DNA of 37,128 nt from Pseudoalteromonas sp. S16_S37 (GCF_014694405.1 NZ_JAAUWV010000047.1:1-37128); one strand, 5' to 3'; positions 25,967-35,874 are shown, counted from the stretch's first letter. Translations and numbers: made by a program. The notes: generated from the sequence alone by a model not told the origin.

Positions 25967-27219
25967 TATTCGTCATCCTGCGCATCAAACAGACCCGCTT
26001 CTTTCATTTCAATCAATGACGCTTTCACCGCTGCGATGGTTTCATTGATGTGCTCCTGCGTGTGCACACCACAGATGAAGTTCACTTCACGACGCATCAA
26101 GATGCCACGCTTGGCCATCTGTGCTAAAAATGGAATGGCAAATTTAACATGCTCTTCAGGTTTTTTTGCAAACAAGAACATCGGAATGGGGTCATAACCT
26201 ACCACGCGCAGTGGTGTGCCTAATTGCTCAGAGATCTGGTTTACTTCGGCCTTTAAAATCGCTCCTAACTTGGCAATGTGCTTGGTAAACTCAGTACGTT
26301 GATACTCTTTTAAAACGGCATCACACACTTCAAGAGAGAGCATTTCTCCACCGAAAGTAGTAGACACCTGTAGCTCATTGATCCTCGACATTATGTCGCT
26401 TTTTCCTGCTACCGCCGATAAAGGCATTCCCGCTGCGATGCCTTTTGACAGCGTAACTAAATCGGCAGTCACACCAAAGAACTCTTGTGCACCGCCCGGT
26501 GCTAATCTAAAGCCCGTCACCACTTCATCGAATACCAAGATAACACCGTGCTCAGTACAAGTTTCTCTCAATTGCTGTAAGAATGCTTTTTCTAGCACAC
26601 GGTTGTAAGGCACCGACAACAACACCACCGCCAACTCATCTTTTCTTTCGGCTATTTTCTCAATGATTTTTGGCTCGTCCGCTGGCGTAAACAGTGGCAT
26701 GCGATGGGTTAGCTGTGCAATAACCGCAGGCACCCCCGGAGTGTCAAACATGTATTGATCGTGCCAGCCATTGTAGCCAACTGTCATGATCTCATCTCGG
26801 CCCGTAACATGGCGTGCAAGTCGAACGGCTGCAGAGTTGGCATCCGCACCGGTTTTGAAAAAACGCGCCATTTGCGCACCCGGGATCACATCTACGAGAG
26901 TTTGCGCAGTTTGCACTTCAATCGGTGTGGGCAGCGAGTGAATTAACCCCTTGCTTAGATTCTCGGTAATGGCATTCACCACTACTGGGTGATTATGACC
27001 TAGTGTATTGGCCGCTAAACCACAGATAAAATCGATGTATTGGTTACCATCCACATCGGTCACCATGGCACCTTCACCTTTGGCTAAATAAACGGGAAAC
27101 GCCCCCGGTGAAAACTGCTCCGGTTTTTTCATCATCGACTGCGTAAAACCGGCGATAACTTGCTCGCCCTGTGCTTGAAGTTGCTGTGATTGCGTAAAAG
27201 AAAGTGGCTGATTATTCAT
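25966..27219 (-). CDS. mxcL: Class III PLP aminotransferase acting on the NRPS aldehyde (MxcL type)
   Basis: The 417 residues resemble glutamate-1-semialdehyde aminomutase. PLP site residues visible are Asp231 (VFDEVVTGFRLAPGG) and Lys259 (TLSKGIAAGMPLSA), with GADANSAAVRLAR and YNGWHDQYMF in the substrate/phosphate region. MxcL of the myxochelin pathway is of this family and aminates the aldehyde released by the NRPS reductase domain to give the amine of myxochelin B. The gene lies in the operon 15 bp after entA and before the amidohydrolase. A heme-pathway HemL role is unlikely from this context. Confidence 0.86.
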   Translation of the reverse strand: MNNQPLSFTQSQQLQAQGEQVIAGFTQSMMKKPEQFSPGAFPVYLAKGEGAMVTDVDGNQYIDFICGLAANTLGHNHPVVVNAITENLSKGLIHSLPTPIEVQTAQTLVDVIPGAQMARFFKTGADANSAAVRLARHVTGRDEIMTVGYNGWHDQYMFDTPGVPAVIAQLTHRMPLFTPADEPKIIEKIAERKDELAVVLLSVPYNRVLEKAFLQQLRETCTEHGVILVFDEVVTGFRLAPGGAQEFFGVTADLVTLSKGIAAGMPLSAVAGKSDIMSRINELQVSTTFGGEMLSLEVCDAVLKEYQRTEFTKHIAKLGAILKAEVNQISEQLGTPLRVVGYDPIPMFLFAKKPEEHVKFAIPFLAQMAKRGILMRREVNFICGVHTQEHINETIAAVKASLIEMKEAGLFDAQDDE

Positions 27220-27234
27220 AATATCCTCGAAAAA

Positions 27235-28005
27235 TTAGTGTCCCAGAGTGGCACCACCATCAACCAACAAGCTGGTCATGGTGATGTGTTTGGCTTGTTC
27301 ACTGAGTAAAAACAAAATACTGTTGGCGATGTCTGTGGGTGAGGCGATGCGACCAAGGGGAATACCCACCTTAAAATGTGCCAGATCGCCCGCGATGGTT
27401 TTAGCTGCACCATGCTCATCGCGCCATAATTGCTGCTGCATTTGGGTGTCGGTCGACCCTGGGGCAACTAGATTGCAGCGAATGTTGTGAGACGCCAGTT
27501 CCAGCGCTAAGTTCTTGATTAACGCCTCTAATGCCGCCTTTGAAGCACAATAGCTGCCCATGTTCATTCTGGGGGTTTGCGCCGCATTGCTGCCCACCGC
27601 AACGATGGCCCCACGCTGTCTAGTTTGCATTTTTTTGGCAACCGCTTGGCAAAGATAAAAAGCGCCATGGCAGTTCACCGCAAAGGTGTCGTGCCAGTGT
27701 GTTTCGCTTTGCTCAAGTAACGATCCCATGTGCAAAATACCCGCTACACTGGCCAAGTAGTCGATACCGCCCAGTTGCGCTTCAACGGCGTCAACCACAT
27801 TGCGCACATTGTCCTGATCGGTCACATCAAGCTTTATTTGAAAGCAATTGGCTGAAACTTCGGTGAGTGTTTGCGCGTCAAAAGCAATATCCGCCGCAAC
27901 CACCACAGTGCCTCGGCTGAGTAGCAATGCCACCAGCGCTTGACCAATGCCTTGGTACGCACCAGTAACAAAAGCGATGCGGCCATTAAATTCATTTATC
28001 GACAT
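27235..28005 (-). CDS. entA: 2,3-dihydro-2,3-dihydroxybenzoate dehydrogenase
   Basis: This 256-residue classical short-chain dehydrogenase oxidises 2,3-dihydro-DHB to 2,3-dihydroxybenzoate with NAD+. The nucleotide-binding motif TGAYQGIG is at residues 14-21. The catalytic residues are Ser139, Tyr152 and Lys156 (SYCASKAALEAL). The C-terminal LVDGGATLGH ending is like EntA/DhbA. Its ATG overlaps the stop of the preceding flavoprotein gene by one base. Function is assigned by operon context with entB, entE and entC. Confidence 0.9.
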   Translation of the reverse strand: MSINEFNGRIAFVTGAYQGIGQALVALLLSRGTVVVAADIAFDAQTLTEVSANCFQIKLDVTDQDNVRNVVDAVEAQLGGIDYLASVAGILHMGSLLEQSETHWHDTFAVNCHGAFYLCQAVAKKMQTRQRGAIVAVGSNAAQTPRMNMGSYCASKAALEALIKNLALELASHNIRCNLVAPGSTDTQMQQQLWRDEHGAAKTIAGDLAHFKVGIPLGRIASPTDIANSILFLLSEQAKHITMTSLLVDGGATLGH

Positions 28006-28826
28006 TAGTACACCTCATCCATGATCTCGTGGCGTCGCTCATGATAGGTTTCTTCATCTTGTCCACGGCGCCAGTACGGGATGGCATACAACTGCTTTTT
28101 GCTAAGCCCAAAATCTTGAATTAACTGTTTTCTACAAGCCAGAACCGCGCTGTTTTCTCCCGCGATAAAAGCACTGACTGACGTTACATCGCTGGGAATA
28201 GCGATTTTCGCTATCTCTTGCGCCAGTTGTGTGGGATTTCCGACTTGACGTACCAACCAGTGAATATCGACGCCCTGAGGCGCTGCGATAGGGTGTTTAT
28301 CTTCAAGGCTGTCCAGTTCAATAAACACCTGCGCTTTTGTCTCGGCACTAAAACCTTCCACCAGCGCACTGATCGCAGGCACCGCGGTTAAATCCCCCGC
28401 TAAAATATGCCAATCCGCGTCAGCCAGTAATGGATCTGGACCACCCGGCCCAGCGACGCCCAGTTCAGATCCTACCTTGGCATTCACCGCCCAACCCGAT
28501 GCAGGGCTACTATCACCATGCACCACAAAATCTATATCAAGCTCGTTACTGTGTGGGCGAAATGCACGAACGGTATAAGCGCGGGTGACAGGTCTATTTT
28601 CTGGCCATGTGATTTTGCCACTCTCGTCACGCGCAGGTAGCTCAAGCGTGCCAGTATCTCGATTGGCAAAAAACAATTTGATATGTGCGCCGTCATACCC
28701 TGCTGGAAATCCGAGTAATTGTTCCCCCGATACCGTGATACGCAACAGGTGCGGCGTAATGTAGCGCTTAGCTACACAAAATACGCTGCGAGGTCCGCTG
28801 GGTTTGATTGGTTGTCGCTGACTCAT
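28005..28826 (-). CDS. Siderophore-interacting protein (ViuB/MxcB-like ferric-siderophore reductase)
   Basis: The 273-residue cytosolic flavoprotein has an FAD-binding barrel with the RAYTVRAF motif (R-x-Y-T-x-R) and DIDFVVHGDSSPASGWA. An NAD(P)-binding-like half follows, with ILAGDLTAVPAISALVEGF, and the C-terminal YWRRGQDEETYHERRHE is characteristic of the family. Such proteins reduce ferric siderophores inside the cell to free iron. The start overlaps the NRPS stop by four bases. Being inside the biosynthetic operon ties iron release to production. Confidence 0.9.
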   Translation of the reverse strand: MSQRQPIKPSGPRSVFCVAKRYITPHLLRITVSGEQLLGFPAGYDGAHIKLFFANRDTGTLELPARDESGKITWPENRPVTRAYTVRAFRPHSNELDIDFVVHGDSSPASGWAVNAKVGSELGVAGPGGPDPLLADADWHILAGDLTAVPAISALVEGFSAETKAQVFIELDSLEDKHPIAAPQGVDIHWLVRQVGNPTQLAQEIAKIAIPSDVTSVSAFIAGENSAVLACRKQLIQDFGLSKKQLYAIPYWRRGQDEETYHERRHEIMDEVY

Positions 28827-31800
28827 AACAACTCCTCTGCAATTTTTGTCGATGCACCCTGCAGTTTTATCTGTTGGTAAGCGGCAGGGTGATGCGCTTT
28901 ATCAAGTAGCCCACTGGCAAATGCGTAATCAAGATAATTGGCTAAATCGGCTTTGCTAAACGCCTGTAGTGACGCGCTATGTTGCTGACTCGCTCGTTTA
29001 AAGCCGTCATTCTGTGCTTTAAGCGCCATGGGTTGATGTGATGATTGCGACGACTTTTGACCTTGTGAGGTAAAGAAACTGGCAATCGCCAAGTCTTCGT
29101 CATCGTCCGACTGCTCGACAACGCCCAGCCATTGAGGCAAAGGAACGGTGTTAAATTCAAAGCCATATTCGCGCAGCCAAAGATACAGTTGTGATAAAGA
29201 CACAAGATTTTGTGGTGTGACATTAAAAACGGCATGATCACTTGTACACAGCGTTTGCGCTGCCACAAATTTGGCCACCACATCTACTGTGGTCCAAGGC
29301 TCTAACACATCTAAGTGCGGTAAACTATGATGCTTTAAACCAGTGCGTAAGATGCGCCACACCAAATCGTTGCGATTAATATAGCCACTTTGCTTCGCGC
29401 CAATAACACGCGCTAATCGGTATACTTGTCCTTGCATCCCTTGCTGTATGGCTTGTTCCACCATTGCCTCAGCCACCCACTTAGACTGCTGGTAACCATC
29501 GTGTAAGCCATCGTGTAGAGAAACAAATGACTCAATCAACGGCTCGCCATTGGCTGGCGCAACCGCGATAGTCGAAACATGATTAAATGGCACAGAAAAG
29601 TGCTTAGCGAACATCAGCAATTGCGCTGTGGTGTATGCATTAGCAGTTTTTAAACTGTTGTAATCACGCAGCACAGAAGTGTGCGCCGCATTGTGCAGTA
29701 CATGTGACACTCGTTGTCCGAGCGCTTGGTATGCTTGTGCATCTAAACCAAGCTTTGGCTTGGCAATATCGCTGAGTAAAATGTCAACGCGTGATAAATC
29801 AAGCTGACCAAGGCTTTGTGCATCAAAGGCCTTTTGCAATCTCACTTTGCCATGGGCAATGTCATCAGCTCTCACCGCACACACCACCTGCAATTGCGGT
29901 TGCTGTAGTAAATATTTAAGCAGCTGTGCGCCAACAAATCCGGTCGCCCCTGTCAGCAATACCGTTTTGTCATCGCTCTTATCGCAAGCGGTTGGCACAA
30001 CGGATTGAAGTTGAAGCTTAAACTGCGCTAGCTCACTCTGCAGCTGCTCGGTAATAGCTCCTGTATTTGCCACATGTGCTTCTCCCGCTTGTAAAGCGGC
30101 ACTTAAATCTTGCAAGATTGGGTGGGCAAACAAAAACGCCACACTGATGGGCTGTTCAAGCAATTGGGTTAAACGTGCAGCGACCTGTATGCATTGCAGT
30201 GATTGCCCGCCAATATCGAAAAAGTTATCTTCTGGACTAAAGCCACTGATCCCGAGCACATCTTGCCAGACTGAAGCAATTTTCGCTTCAAAATCACTGA
30301 GCGTTGAGGGGGAGGATGAGTCAGCTTGTTGCGCAGATAATCGTTTACGATCGATTTTATTAGCAGGCGTTTTTGGTAATGCGGCATGCATATGCAACTG
30401 CGCGGGTAACATCGCACTGGGTAAGTGTTCGGCGAGTGCTCCGCGTAATGACACTAAGGTCCAATTTTGCTCGCTCACGATGTGCGCCGAGAGTGCCTTG
30501 GGCTTGCCTTGGGTATCTTTGATGATAGTCACCGCTGCTTCTTGTACACCATCAAGGCCTAACAGCACGGCTTCTATCTCGCCAATTTCGATACGATAAC
30601 CGCTGATCTTTAACTGAGAGTCTGCGCGCCCTAAATATTCGAGTTGACCATCAGGTAACATGCGAACCACATCACCAGTACGATACGCATCAACATATTC
30701 ATTGCACACAGGGTGCCAAAGCTGTACAAACACGTTCGCACTTTGTTCTGGCAACCCCAAATAACCGCTGGCTAATCCACAACCCGTTAAGCAAAGCTCT
30801 CCACGCTCACCAAATTTGGCTATCTGCCCAGAGTCTCGCATCACCATAACACCTCTTCCCGGCAATGGCTGACCAATCAAGCTGGTATTGCTATTCATGC
30901 TCAGATCAGAATAAGTCGCCACTACAGTGCCTTCGGTTGGCCCATAGGTATTTAGCACGCGCACCGTTTGTGCAAACTTGTTACGCCAAGCTTCGACCCG
31001 TTGCCTGTTAACCGCTTCGCCGCCGATAATGATGGTATGCAGTGTCGCCGGTAGTGCCCTGCTCGACCCACATAAGTAGTGACATAGCTCATGCCAGTAA
31101 GCCGTTGGTAAATCTAACACTGTGATACGTTGTTTTTCGACTTCCTCTAGAAAGCGTTCAAATGACTCTAGCATCGCGTCGTTACGCATCACCAAGGTGG
31201 CCCCCACCGTTTGCGTGACAAACACCTCTTCGATGCACGTATCAAAATGAAAAGGGGCAAACTGCAACACACGGTCACTTGCGGTGATGTTATAAGCCGC
31301 TTGAGCGCCATTCACAAACCCAGCTAAAGCACCATGGCTGATCTGCACACCTTTAGGTTTGCCCGTCGAGCCCGAGGTATAAATTAAATACGCTTGCGTA
31401 TCAGCCACTGACAACATCGGGGCCACAAGACGTTCATTGACTTGCTCACGCTGCGCCGTGGCAACATTGAAGGTCACAATACCAACGTCACTAAACAGTG
31501 CCAAATCAGCGCTGTCATCATCCACCAAGGCCACAAACGGCTGCGCATCTTCAATGATGACGCGGTTTCGGCTCACTGGCGCATCAATATCAATAAATAC
31601 AAATCGGTGCCCAGCTAGCAGCACAGCCCACATTGCCACCACGGTGTGCTGGCTGCGTGGCAATGCCAGCAATACACACCCACCACTTTGCTCAGCCATG
31701 TTACTCAAGTTATCTGCTAGCCATGTTACTTGTTGTGCCAATTGCTGATAGCTGAGGGAATCACCATCTATGGTCTGTAAAGCCATGTGATTGGGGGTAT

Positions 31801-33157
31801 TTTGAGCTTGTGTGAGTAAACTTTGCAGAACACTGGCTTGTTCTGTCGGCGCTGGTGTTGCCCATAGAGCCAAATCGGCGGCCGTGGTTTTTAAAGGAAG
31901 AGCGAGTTGCTCGCAAAGGCTATTAAGTAATGTCAAAAATTCATGCTGTAACTGCGTCAGCTCAACCTGACTGTAACCACTTTGATTGCCTTCAATTTCA
32001 AAGCGAATACCACCATCCGCTTGCTTGATAAATATAAATGCAATGTCTTCAACTGGCCCTGCCGAAAGCGGATGACTGGTAACAACCTCTCCTTCGCAGG
32101 TTTCAAACCGTTCAAAGGGTAAAATATTCACCACAGGACCAAATAAACGCTGTGGTAATTGCTGCGCTATGGCTTCTGCTTTGAGGTTTTCATAGCGATA
32201 ACGAAAATGGCGCCTGCTTTGTTGTAGCTGCTTACTCACTTGCTGTAGCAACTGCGCAAAGTGCGCTACGCCTGCAAAGTGCACCGTCACAGGCACAATA
32301 TTCATATGCATGCACGGTGTATTAGCAGCTTTTGAGGCAATGCGATTAGCAACAGGCATACCGATAATCGTTTTTTCAACGCCACTGCGCTGATAAACGA
32401 GGTAACTCACCGCGGTGAATAGCAGTTCTGACCAATTACTATTTTGTGACTGAGCTTGGAATTCTAATTGCGCCAGTTGAGCGACTGTGATCAGCGCCGA
32501 GACCTTGCATTTATCTGCATTGGCATCACGCGTGTGCGGGGTCAAACTGACGGCATCGCCAAAGCCACGTAACTGTGCCAACCAATATGCTCTATCTTGT
32601 TGGTACCATTTACTGGCGCGATAGTGAGCGTCTTCGTGAATCACAGACTGATACTGTGCTTCATCAGAAGCAATATGATTTCCTTCGTAAGCTTGCAAAA
32701 CACGATTGGAGACTAGCGCAAAACTAAAGCCATCTAAGGCGATATGGTGCGCCCCTAAAACCCAAAAGTAGCGATTGGTTGCTAGGCGAACCAACGCATG
32801 ACGATATAAGTCTCCGCACGCCAAATCGTATGGCATCGCTTGCCATTGCGCGATAAATTGCAGCGCCGCAGAATCGGGATCTGCTTGGTGCGATACATCA
32901 ACATACTCGCCCAATTTAGTAACGCGCTCCGACTCACTCAGCAGTGTTTGTACAGGTTCACCTTGCCGCGAGGTAAAACACACATTCACCGCGGTGGTGT
33001 TTTGCAATACTTGCGCACCTGCAAGCAAAAATGCTTCTAAGTCGATCACTGTATTAAGTTCAAGATATTCAGCAGTGTTGTAACGGGTACTGCGTGGCTG
33101 CTTTTCCTGCCCAAGCCAAATACCCAGCTGTGCTGCGCTCAAAGGCTGTTCAATCAT
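28823..33157 (-). CDS. mxcG: NRPS with C-A-T-thioester reductase domains (MxcG type)
   Basis: The protein has 1444 residues. The condensation domain (about 1-430) has HHIALDG at 137-143. The adenylation domain (about 435-940) has A3 IYTSGSTGKPKG near 592. Pocket residues aligned to GrsA read D639, T640, E643, D682, I710, G712, T737, V745, V746 plus Lys934, an acidic pocket fitting lysine. The carrier domain has Ser986 (DIGGQSLQ). The reductase domain (about 1065-1444) has TGATGFVG (1069-1076) and Y1222-x3-K1226. There is no thioesterase. It should acylate lysine with dihydroxybenzoate on both amines and release an aldehyde by NAD(P)H reduction, as in myxochelin synthesis. Start and stop overlap both neighbours by four bases. 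Confidence 0.93.
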   Translation of the reverse strand: MIEQPLSAAQLGIWLGQEKQPRSTRYNTAEYLELNTVIDLEAFLLAGAQVLQNTTAVNVCFTSRQGEPVQTLLSESERVTKLGEYVDVSHQADPDSAALQFIAQWQAMPYDLACGDLYRHALVRLATNRYFWVLGAHHIALDGFSFALVSNRVLQAYEGNHIASDEAQYQSVIHEDAHYRASKWYQQDRAYWLAQLRGFGDAVSLTPHTRDANADKCKVSALITVAQLAQLEFQAQSQNSNWSELLFTAVSYLVYQRSGVEKTIIGMPVANRIASKAANTPCMHMNIVPVTVHFAGVAHFAQLLQQVSKQLQQSRRHFRYRYENLKAEAIAQQLPQRLFGPVVNILPFERFETCEGEVVTSHPLSAGPVEDIAFIFIKQADGGIRFEIEGNQSGYSQVELTQLQHEFLTLLNSLCEQLALPLKTTAADLALWATPAPTEQASVLQSLLTQAQNTPNHMALQTIDGDSLSYQQLAQQVTWLADNLSNMAEQSGGCVLLALPRSQHTVVAMWAVLLAGHRFVFIDIDAPVSRNRVIIEDAQPFVALVDDDSADLALFSDVGIVTFNVATAQREQVNERLVAPMLSVADTQAYLIYTSGSTGKPKGVQISHGALAGFVNGAQAAYNITASDRVLQFAPFHFDTCIEEVFVTQTVGATLVMRNDAMLESFERFLEEVEKQRITVLDLPTAYWHELCHYLCGSSRALPATLHTIIIGGEAVNRQRVEAWRNKFAQTVRVLNTYGPTEGTVVATYSDLSMNSNTSLIGQPLPGRGVMVMRDSGQIAKFGERGELCLTGCGLASGYLGLPEQSANVFVQLWHPVCNEYVDAYRTGDVVRMLPDGQLEYLGRADSQLKISGYRIEIGEIEAVLLGLDGVQEAAVTIIKDTQGKPKALSAHIVSEQNWTLVSLRGALAEHLPSAMLPAQLHMHAALPKTPANKIDRKRLSAQQADSSSPSTLSDFEAKIASVWQDVLGISGFSPEDNFFDIGGQSLQCIQVAARLTQLLEQPISVAFLFAHPILQDLSAALQAGEAHVANTGAITEQLQSELAQFKLQLQSVVPTACDKSDDKTVLLTGATGFVGAQLLKYLLQQPQLQVVCAVRADDIAHGKVRLQKAFDAQSLGQLDLSRVDILLSDIAKPKLGLDAQAYQALGQRVSHVLHNAAHTSVLRDYNSLKTANAYTTAQLLMFAKHFSVPFNHVSTIAVAPANGEPLIESFVSLHDGLHDGYQQSKWVAEAMVEQAIQQGMQGQVYRLARVIGAKQSGYINRNDLVWRILRTGLKHHSLPHLDVLEPWTTVDVVAKFVAAQTLCTSDHAVFNVTPQNLVSLSQLYLWLREYGFEFNTVPLPQWLGVVEQSDDDEDLAIASFFTSQGQKSSQSSHQPMALKAQNDGFKRASQQHSASLQAFSKADLANYLDYAFASGLLDKAHHPAAYQQIKLQGASTKIAEELL

Positions 33158-34053
33158 GCCGATAACGCCTCAGGCTGCGCGCACTGACTCATGATCTCAT
33201 ACCAATCATTGATGCTGGTCCCTTCGGCCAATTGCGCTAGGGTAATATCAATCCCTTGCGCTCGCCATTGGTCAAGCAAGGTCATAACACGAATAGAATC
33301 TAAGCCGAGATAAAGCAGGTTCTCTTCAGGATCGACTTCTTCCACATCGATGTTTAGCACGCTTGCTACCACCTGCTGTAACGCCGCAACCGATAGCGTG
33401 CCATTCGCGTCTTGAACAGTTTGATTAATCGTTGTTAGGCTTGATAACACTTCGTCTAACAGCTGTACCTGTCCACAGCGGGATGAAATGTACTCTAAAG
33501 CTTGAAGATGATCGCTGTCGCTAAAATCTGCAATGGCATCAGCCACGACAAATGCTTTTACATCGTACATAAACGCATCCAACGCCGTTGATAAAATACC
33601 GATGTGTGCATAAATGCCGCAAATCAATAACTGATCACGCCCTTGTGAACGCATATCCTCTAACAACGTACTGCGTTTAAACGCACTGTAACGCCATTTT
33701 GTATAGACCTTATCGTCATCGGTCGGTGCGAGTGCCGGCAATATGCTGGTGTCTTGCTCGGTCAAACCCGTGCCCCAAAAGTCCGTCAGCAGCGCTCTGT
33801 CTTTGGGATCTTGATTAGCTGGCTGTGCCGTGTACACAACGGGAATACCCGCCGCTTTTGCTGCCGCAATTAAACGCTCAACGTGTTGTATAAGCTGTTT
33901 CATTGGCGCACTATCAACATCATAAAAATTGACAAAATATGACTGCATATCATGTACAAGGAGCACTGCTTTATCGGCATCAAGCTGCCATTGTGTGCGG
34001 TTTTCTGGGCGGCTTGTCGGTAAGGTGTATGAATTAATGCGTGGGATCGCCAT
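33154..34053 (-). CDS. entB: Isochorismatase with aryl carrier domain
   Basis: This 299-residue bifunctional protein matches EntB/VibB. Residues 1-210 form the isochorismatase hydrolase domain with LLVHDMQSYF (Asp35), KWRYSAF (Lys119) and CGIYAHIG near 145. It makes 2,3-dihydro-2,3-dihydroxybenzoate from isochorismate. Residues about 218-290 form the aryl carrier domain with the phosphopantetheine serine at 253 (GLDSIRVM), which is loaded by EntE and donates to the NRPS condensation domain. It lies 18 bp after entE. Confidence 0.95.
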   Translation of the reverse strand: MAIPRINSYTLPTSRPENRTQWQLDADKAVLLVHDMQSYFVNFYDVDSAPMKQLIQHVERLIAAAKAAGIPVVYTAQPANQDPKDRALLTDFWGTGLTEQDTSILPALAPTDDDKVYTKWRYSAFKRSTLLEDMRSQGRDQLLICGIYAHIGILSTALDAFMYDVKAFVVADAIADFSDSDHLQALEYISSRCGQVQLLDEVLSSLTTINQTVQDANGTLSVAALQQVVASVLNIDVEEVDPEENLLYLGLDSIRVMTLLDQWRAQGIDITLAQLAEGTSINDWYEIMSQCAQPEALSA

Positions 34054-34071
34054 GATATATCTTGTTCCTTG

Positions 34072-35724
34072 TTAAACGTTTTGCACTGAAGCGAGTAAGT
34101 TTGCGATATGTTCGCGCAGGGCGCGTTTGTCTACTTTGCCCACTTTGGTTTTGGGTAAAGTGGCAATGAATTCAAATCGATCTGGGTATTTGTAATCGGC
34201 AAGGCCTCGACCACGAATGAAACGATTTAAAGCAACCTTGGTTAAAGGCTGTTCAGCATGTTCGCGCGCAACAACAAAGGCACAAATTCGCTCACCGAGT
34301 AACGAGTCTGGCATTGCTACTACGGCACAATCGTGAACGCTCGGGTGCGCAAGCAGTTGGTTTTCAACTTCTTCTGCTGCGACCTTTTCACCCCCTTTGT
34401 TGATCTGATCTTTGTCGCGACCTTCAACGATGATATTTCCACAGGGACTGAGTTTGACTACATCCCCGCTACAGTAGAACCCTTCAGCCGTGAAAGCCGC
34501 CAAGTTATGCAGCTCAGCATTGAGGTAACCACGGAACGTGTAGGGCCCTTTCGTCGTTAATAGTCCGGCTTCGCCATCAGGCACTGGCTGATTGTTTTCA
34601 TCGACAATGCGGATCTGATCCGCTTCACTCATAGGTCGACCCTGAGTGTTATGTCGAGTCCATTGGTCGTCATCTAGTCGGGTATAATTCACTAAGCCTT
34701 CAGCCATGCCAAACACCTGCTGTAAAGTCACCTGTAACTCGTTTTCAAGTCTTGCGGCCAACGTTGCACTGAGCTTGGCACCACCAACTTGGATCACCGC
34801 CAAAGTGCTCAAGTTGTAACGCTCACGCTCTTGCGAATCGAGCCATAGAGTTACCGCAGGAGGAACCAATGCGGTCCAATTAACCCGATGCTTTTGGATA
34901 AGCGCAAAGCAGCTACTGGGAGACGGATCAGGGGCACAGATCACCGTTCCACCCGCGTAGAATACGCCCAGCGCACCGGGTGAACTCAATGGAAAGTTAT
35001 GTGCCGCAGGCAATGCGCACAAATAACGCGTTTGTTCATCCCACTGGCAAACTTCGACACTTTGTCGAACACTGTAGTAGTAATCATTGTGTGTACGAGG
35101 GATCAGCTTAGGGGTGCCTGTACTACCACCAGACAGCTGGAAAAATGCCACATTGTCAGCTTGATGCTTGCGAAATGGCAAAGAGTCAAAGTGCTCAAAG
35201 CTAGCTGACGCGTAGAGCTTTTCAGTGAGGCTGCGGGTCCAATTCGTTTGTCCGCGGAGCAGTACGTGTGCCAGTTGCGGTGCGTTCATTTTTAGTTGTT
35301 CAGTGAAAGTACCATCAGCAAATAACGGGTGCTTAGCATCGGCAATGATTAATTTTGGATTTAATGCCTGAGCATAGTGCGTGAGTTCAAGCTGATTGTG
35401 GTTCATCAAGGCATTGACAGGTAACACTGCTAACTTTTGTAACGCGAAAAACACCACATAAAATTCATAACAGTTTGGCAATTGGACAATCGCCGTATCC
35501 CCTGCACTTAAGCCTTGCTTAGCTAAGTAGCCTGCCAACCGAGTAGCTTCTTTATCTAAACAGCGATATGTCTTCTCATTACCGTTATCGATAACTGCGA
35601 TAGCAGAGGGATTACTCTGCATTTGTCGCTCTAAAATTTGGCACAATTCCTCATCAATCCAATATCCAAGCTCACGATATCGCTCAACGTCCTCAGCGGG
35701 CCACTCGACACAACTATTTAACAT
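34072..35724 (-). CDS. entE: 2,3-dihydroxybenzoate-AMP ligase
   Basis: This 550-residue stand-alone adenylating enzyme activates dihydroxybenzoate and loads it on the EntB carrier. The ATP-binding loop LSGGSTGTPKLIP is at 197-209. ALPAAHNFPLSSPGALGVF (about 237-255) is the aryl-acid pocket, with the His-Asn pair used for dihydroxybenzoate or salicylate. YCSGDVVKL and GRDKDQINKGGEKVAAEE are the A7-A8 region, and the catalytic lysine is in KTKVGKVDKRAL. It heads the eight-gene operon. AAGG lies about 8 bases before the ATG, and the mapped sigma box lies about 150 bp upstream. Confidence 0.95.
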   Translation of the reverse strand: MLNSCVEWPAEDVERYRELGYWIDEELCQILERQMQSNPSAIAVIDNGNEKTYRCLDKEATRLAGYLAKQGLSAGDTAIVQLPNCYEFYVVFFALQKLAVLPVNALMNHNQLELTHYAQALNPKLIIADAKHPLFADGTFTEQLKMNAPQLAHVLLRGQTNWTRSLTEKLYASASFEHFDSLPFRKHQADNVAFFQLSGGSTGTPKLIPRTHNDYYYSVRQSVEVCQWDEQTRYLCALPAAHNFPLSSPGALGVFYAGGTVICAPDPSPSSCFALIQKHRVNWTALVPPAVTLWLDSQERERYNLSTLAVIQVGGAKLSATLAARLENELQVTLQQVFGMAEGLVNYTRLDDDQWTRHNTQGRPMSEADQIRIVDENNQPVPDGEAGLLTTKGPYTFRGYLNAELHNLAAFTAEGFYCSGDVVKLSPCGNIIVEGRDKDQINKGGEKVAAEEVENQLLAHPSVHDCAVVAMPDSLLGERICAFVVAREHAEQPLTKVALNRFIRGRGLADYKYPDRFEFIATLPKTKVGKVDKRALREHIANLLASVQNV

Positions 35725-35874
35725 AAATAAAACCTTATGAAATTAATTATAAAGGTGCTCTATTCAACGTCACTTTCCCTGCACTTTATTCTCAACACCA
35801 AGAAATGACTAAAGAGATTTAAAATCAATAAATTAAAAAATATGAAACAATTCAATTTGCTCACAACTACCTTA

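Noticed and set aside
30147..30599. 150-codon plus-strand open frame inside the NRPS gene
   Set aside because: It lies antisense to a gene with clear domains and its translation has no domain character; a shadow frame.
28823..35724. Enterobactin or vibriobactin cluster
   Set aside because: The NRPS has a terminal reductase, not a thioesterase, the A-domain pocket is acidic (lysine type, not serine or threonine), and extra aminotransferase and amidohydrolase genes are present.
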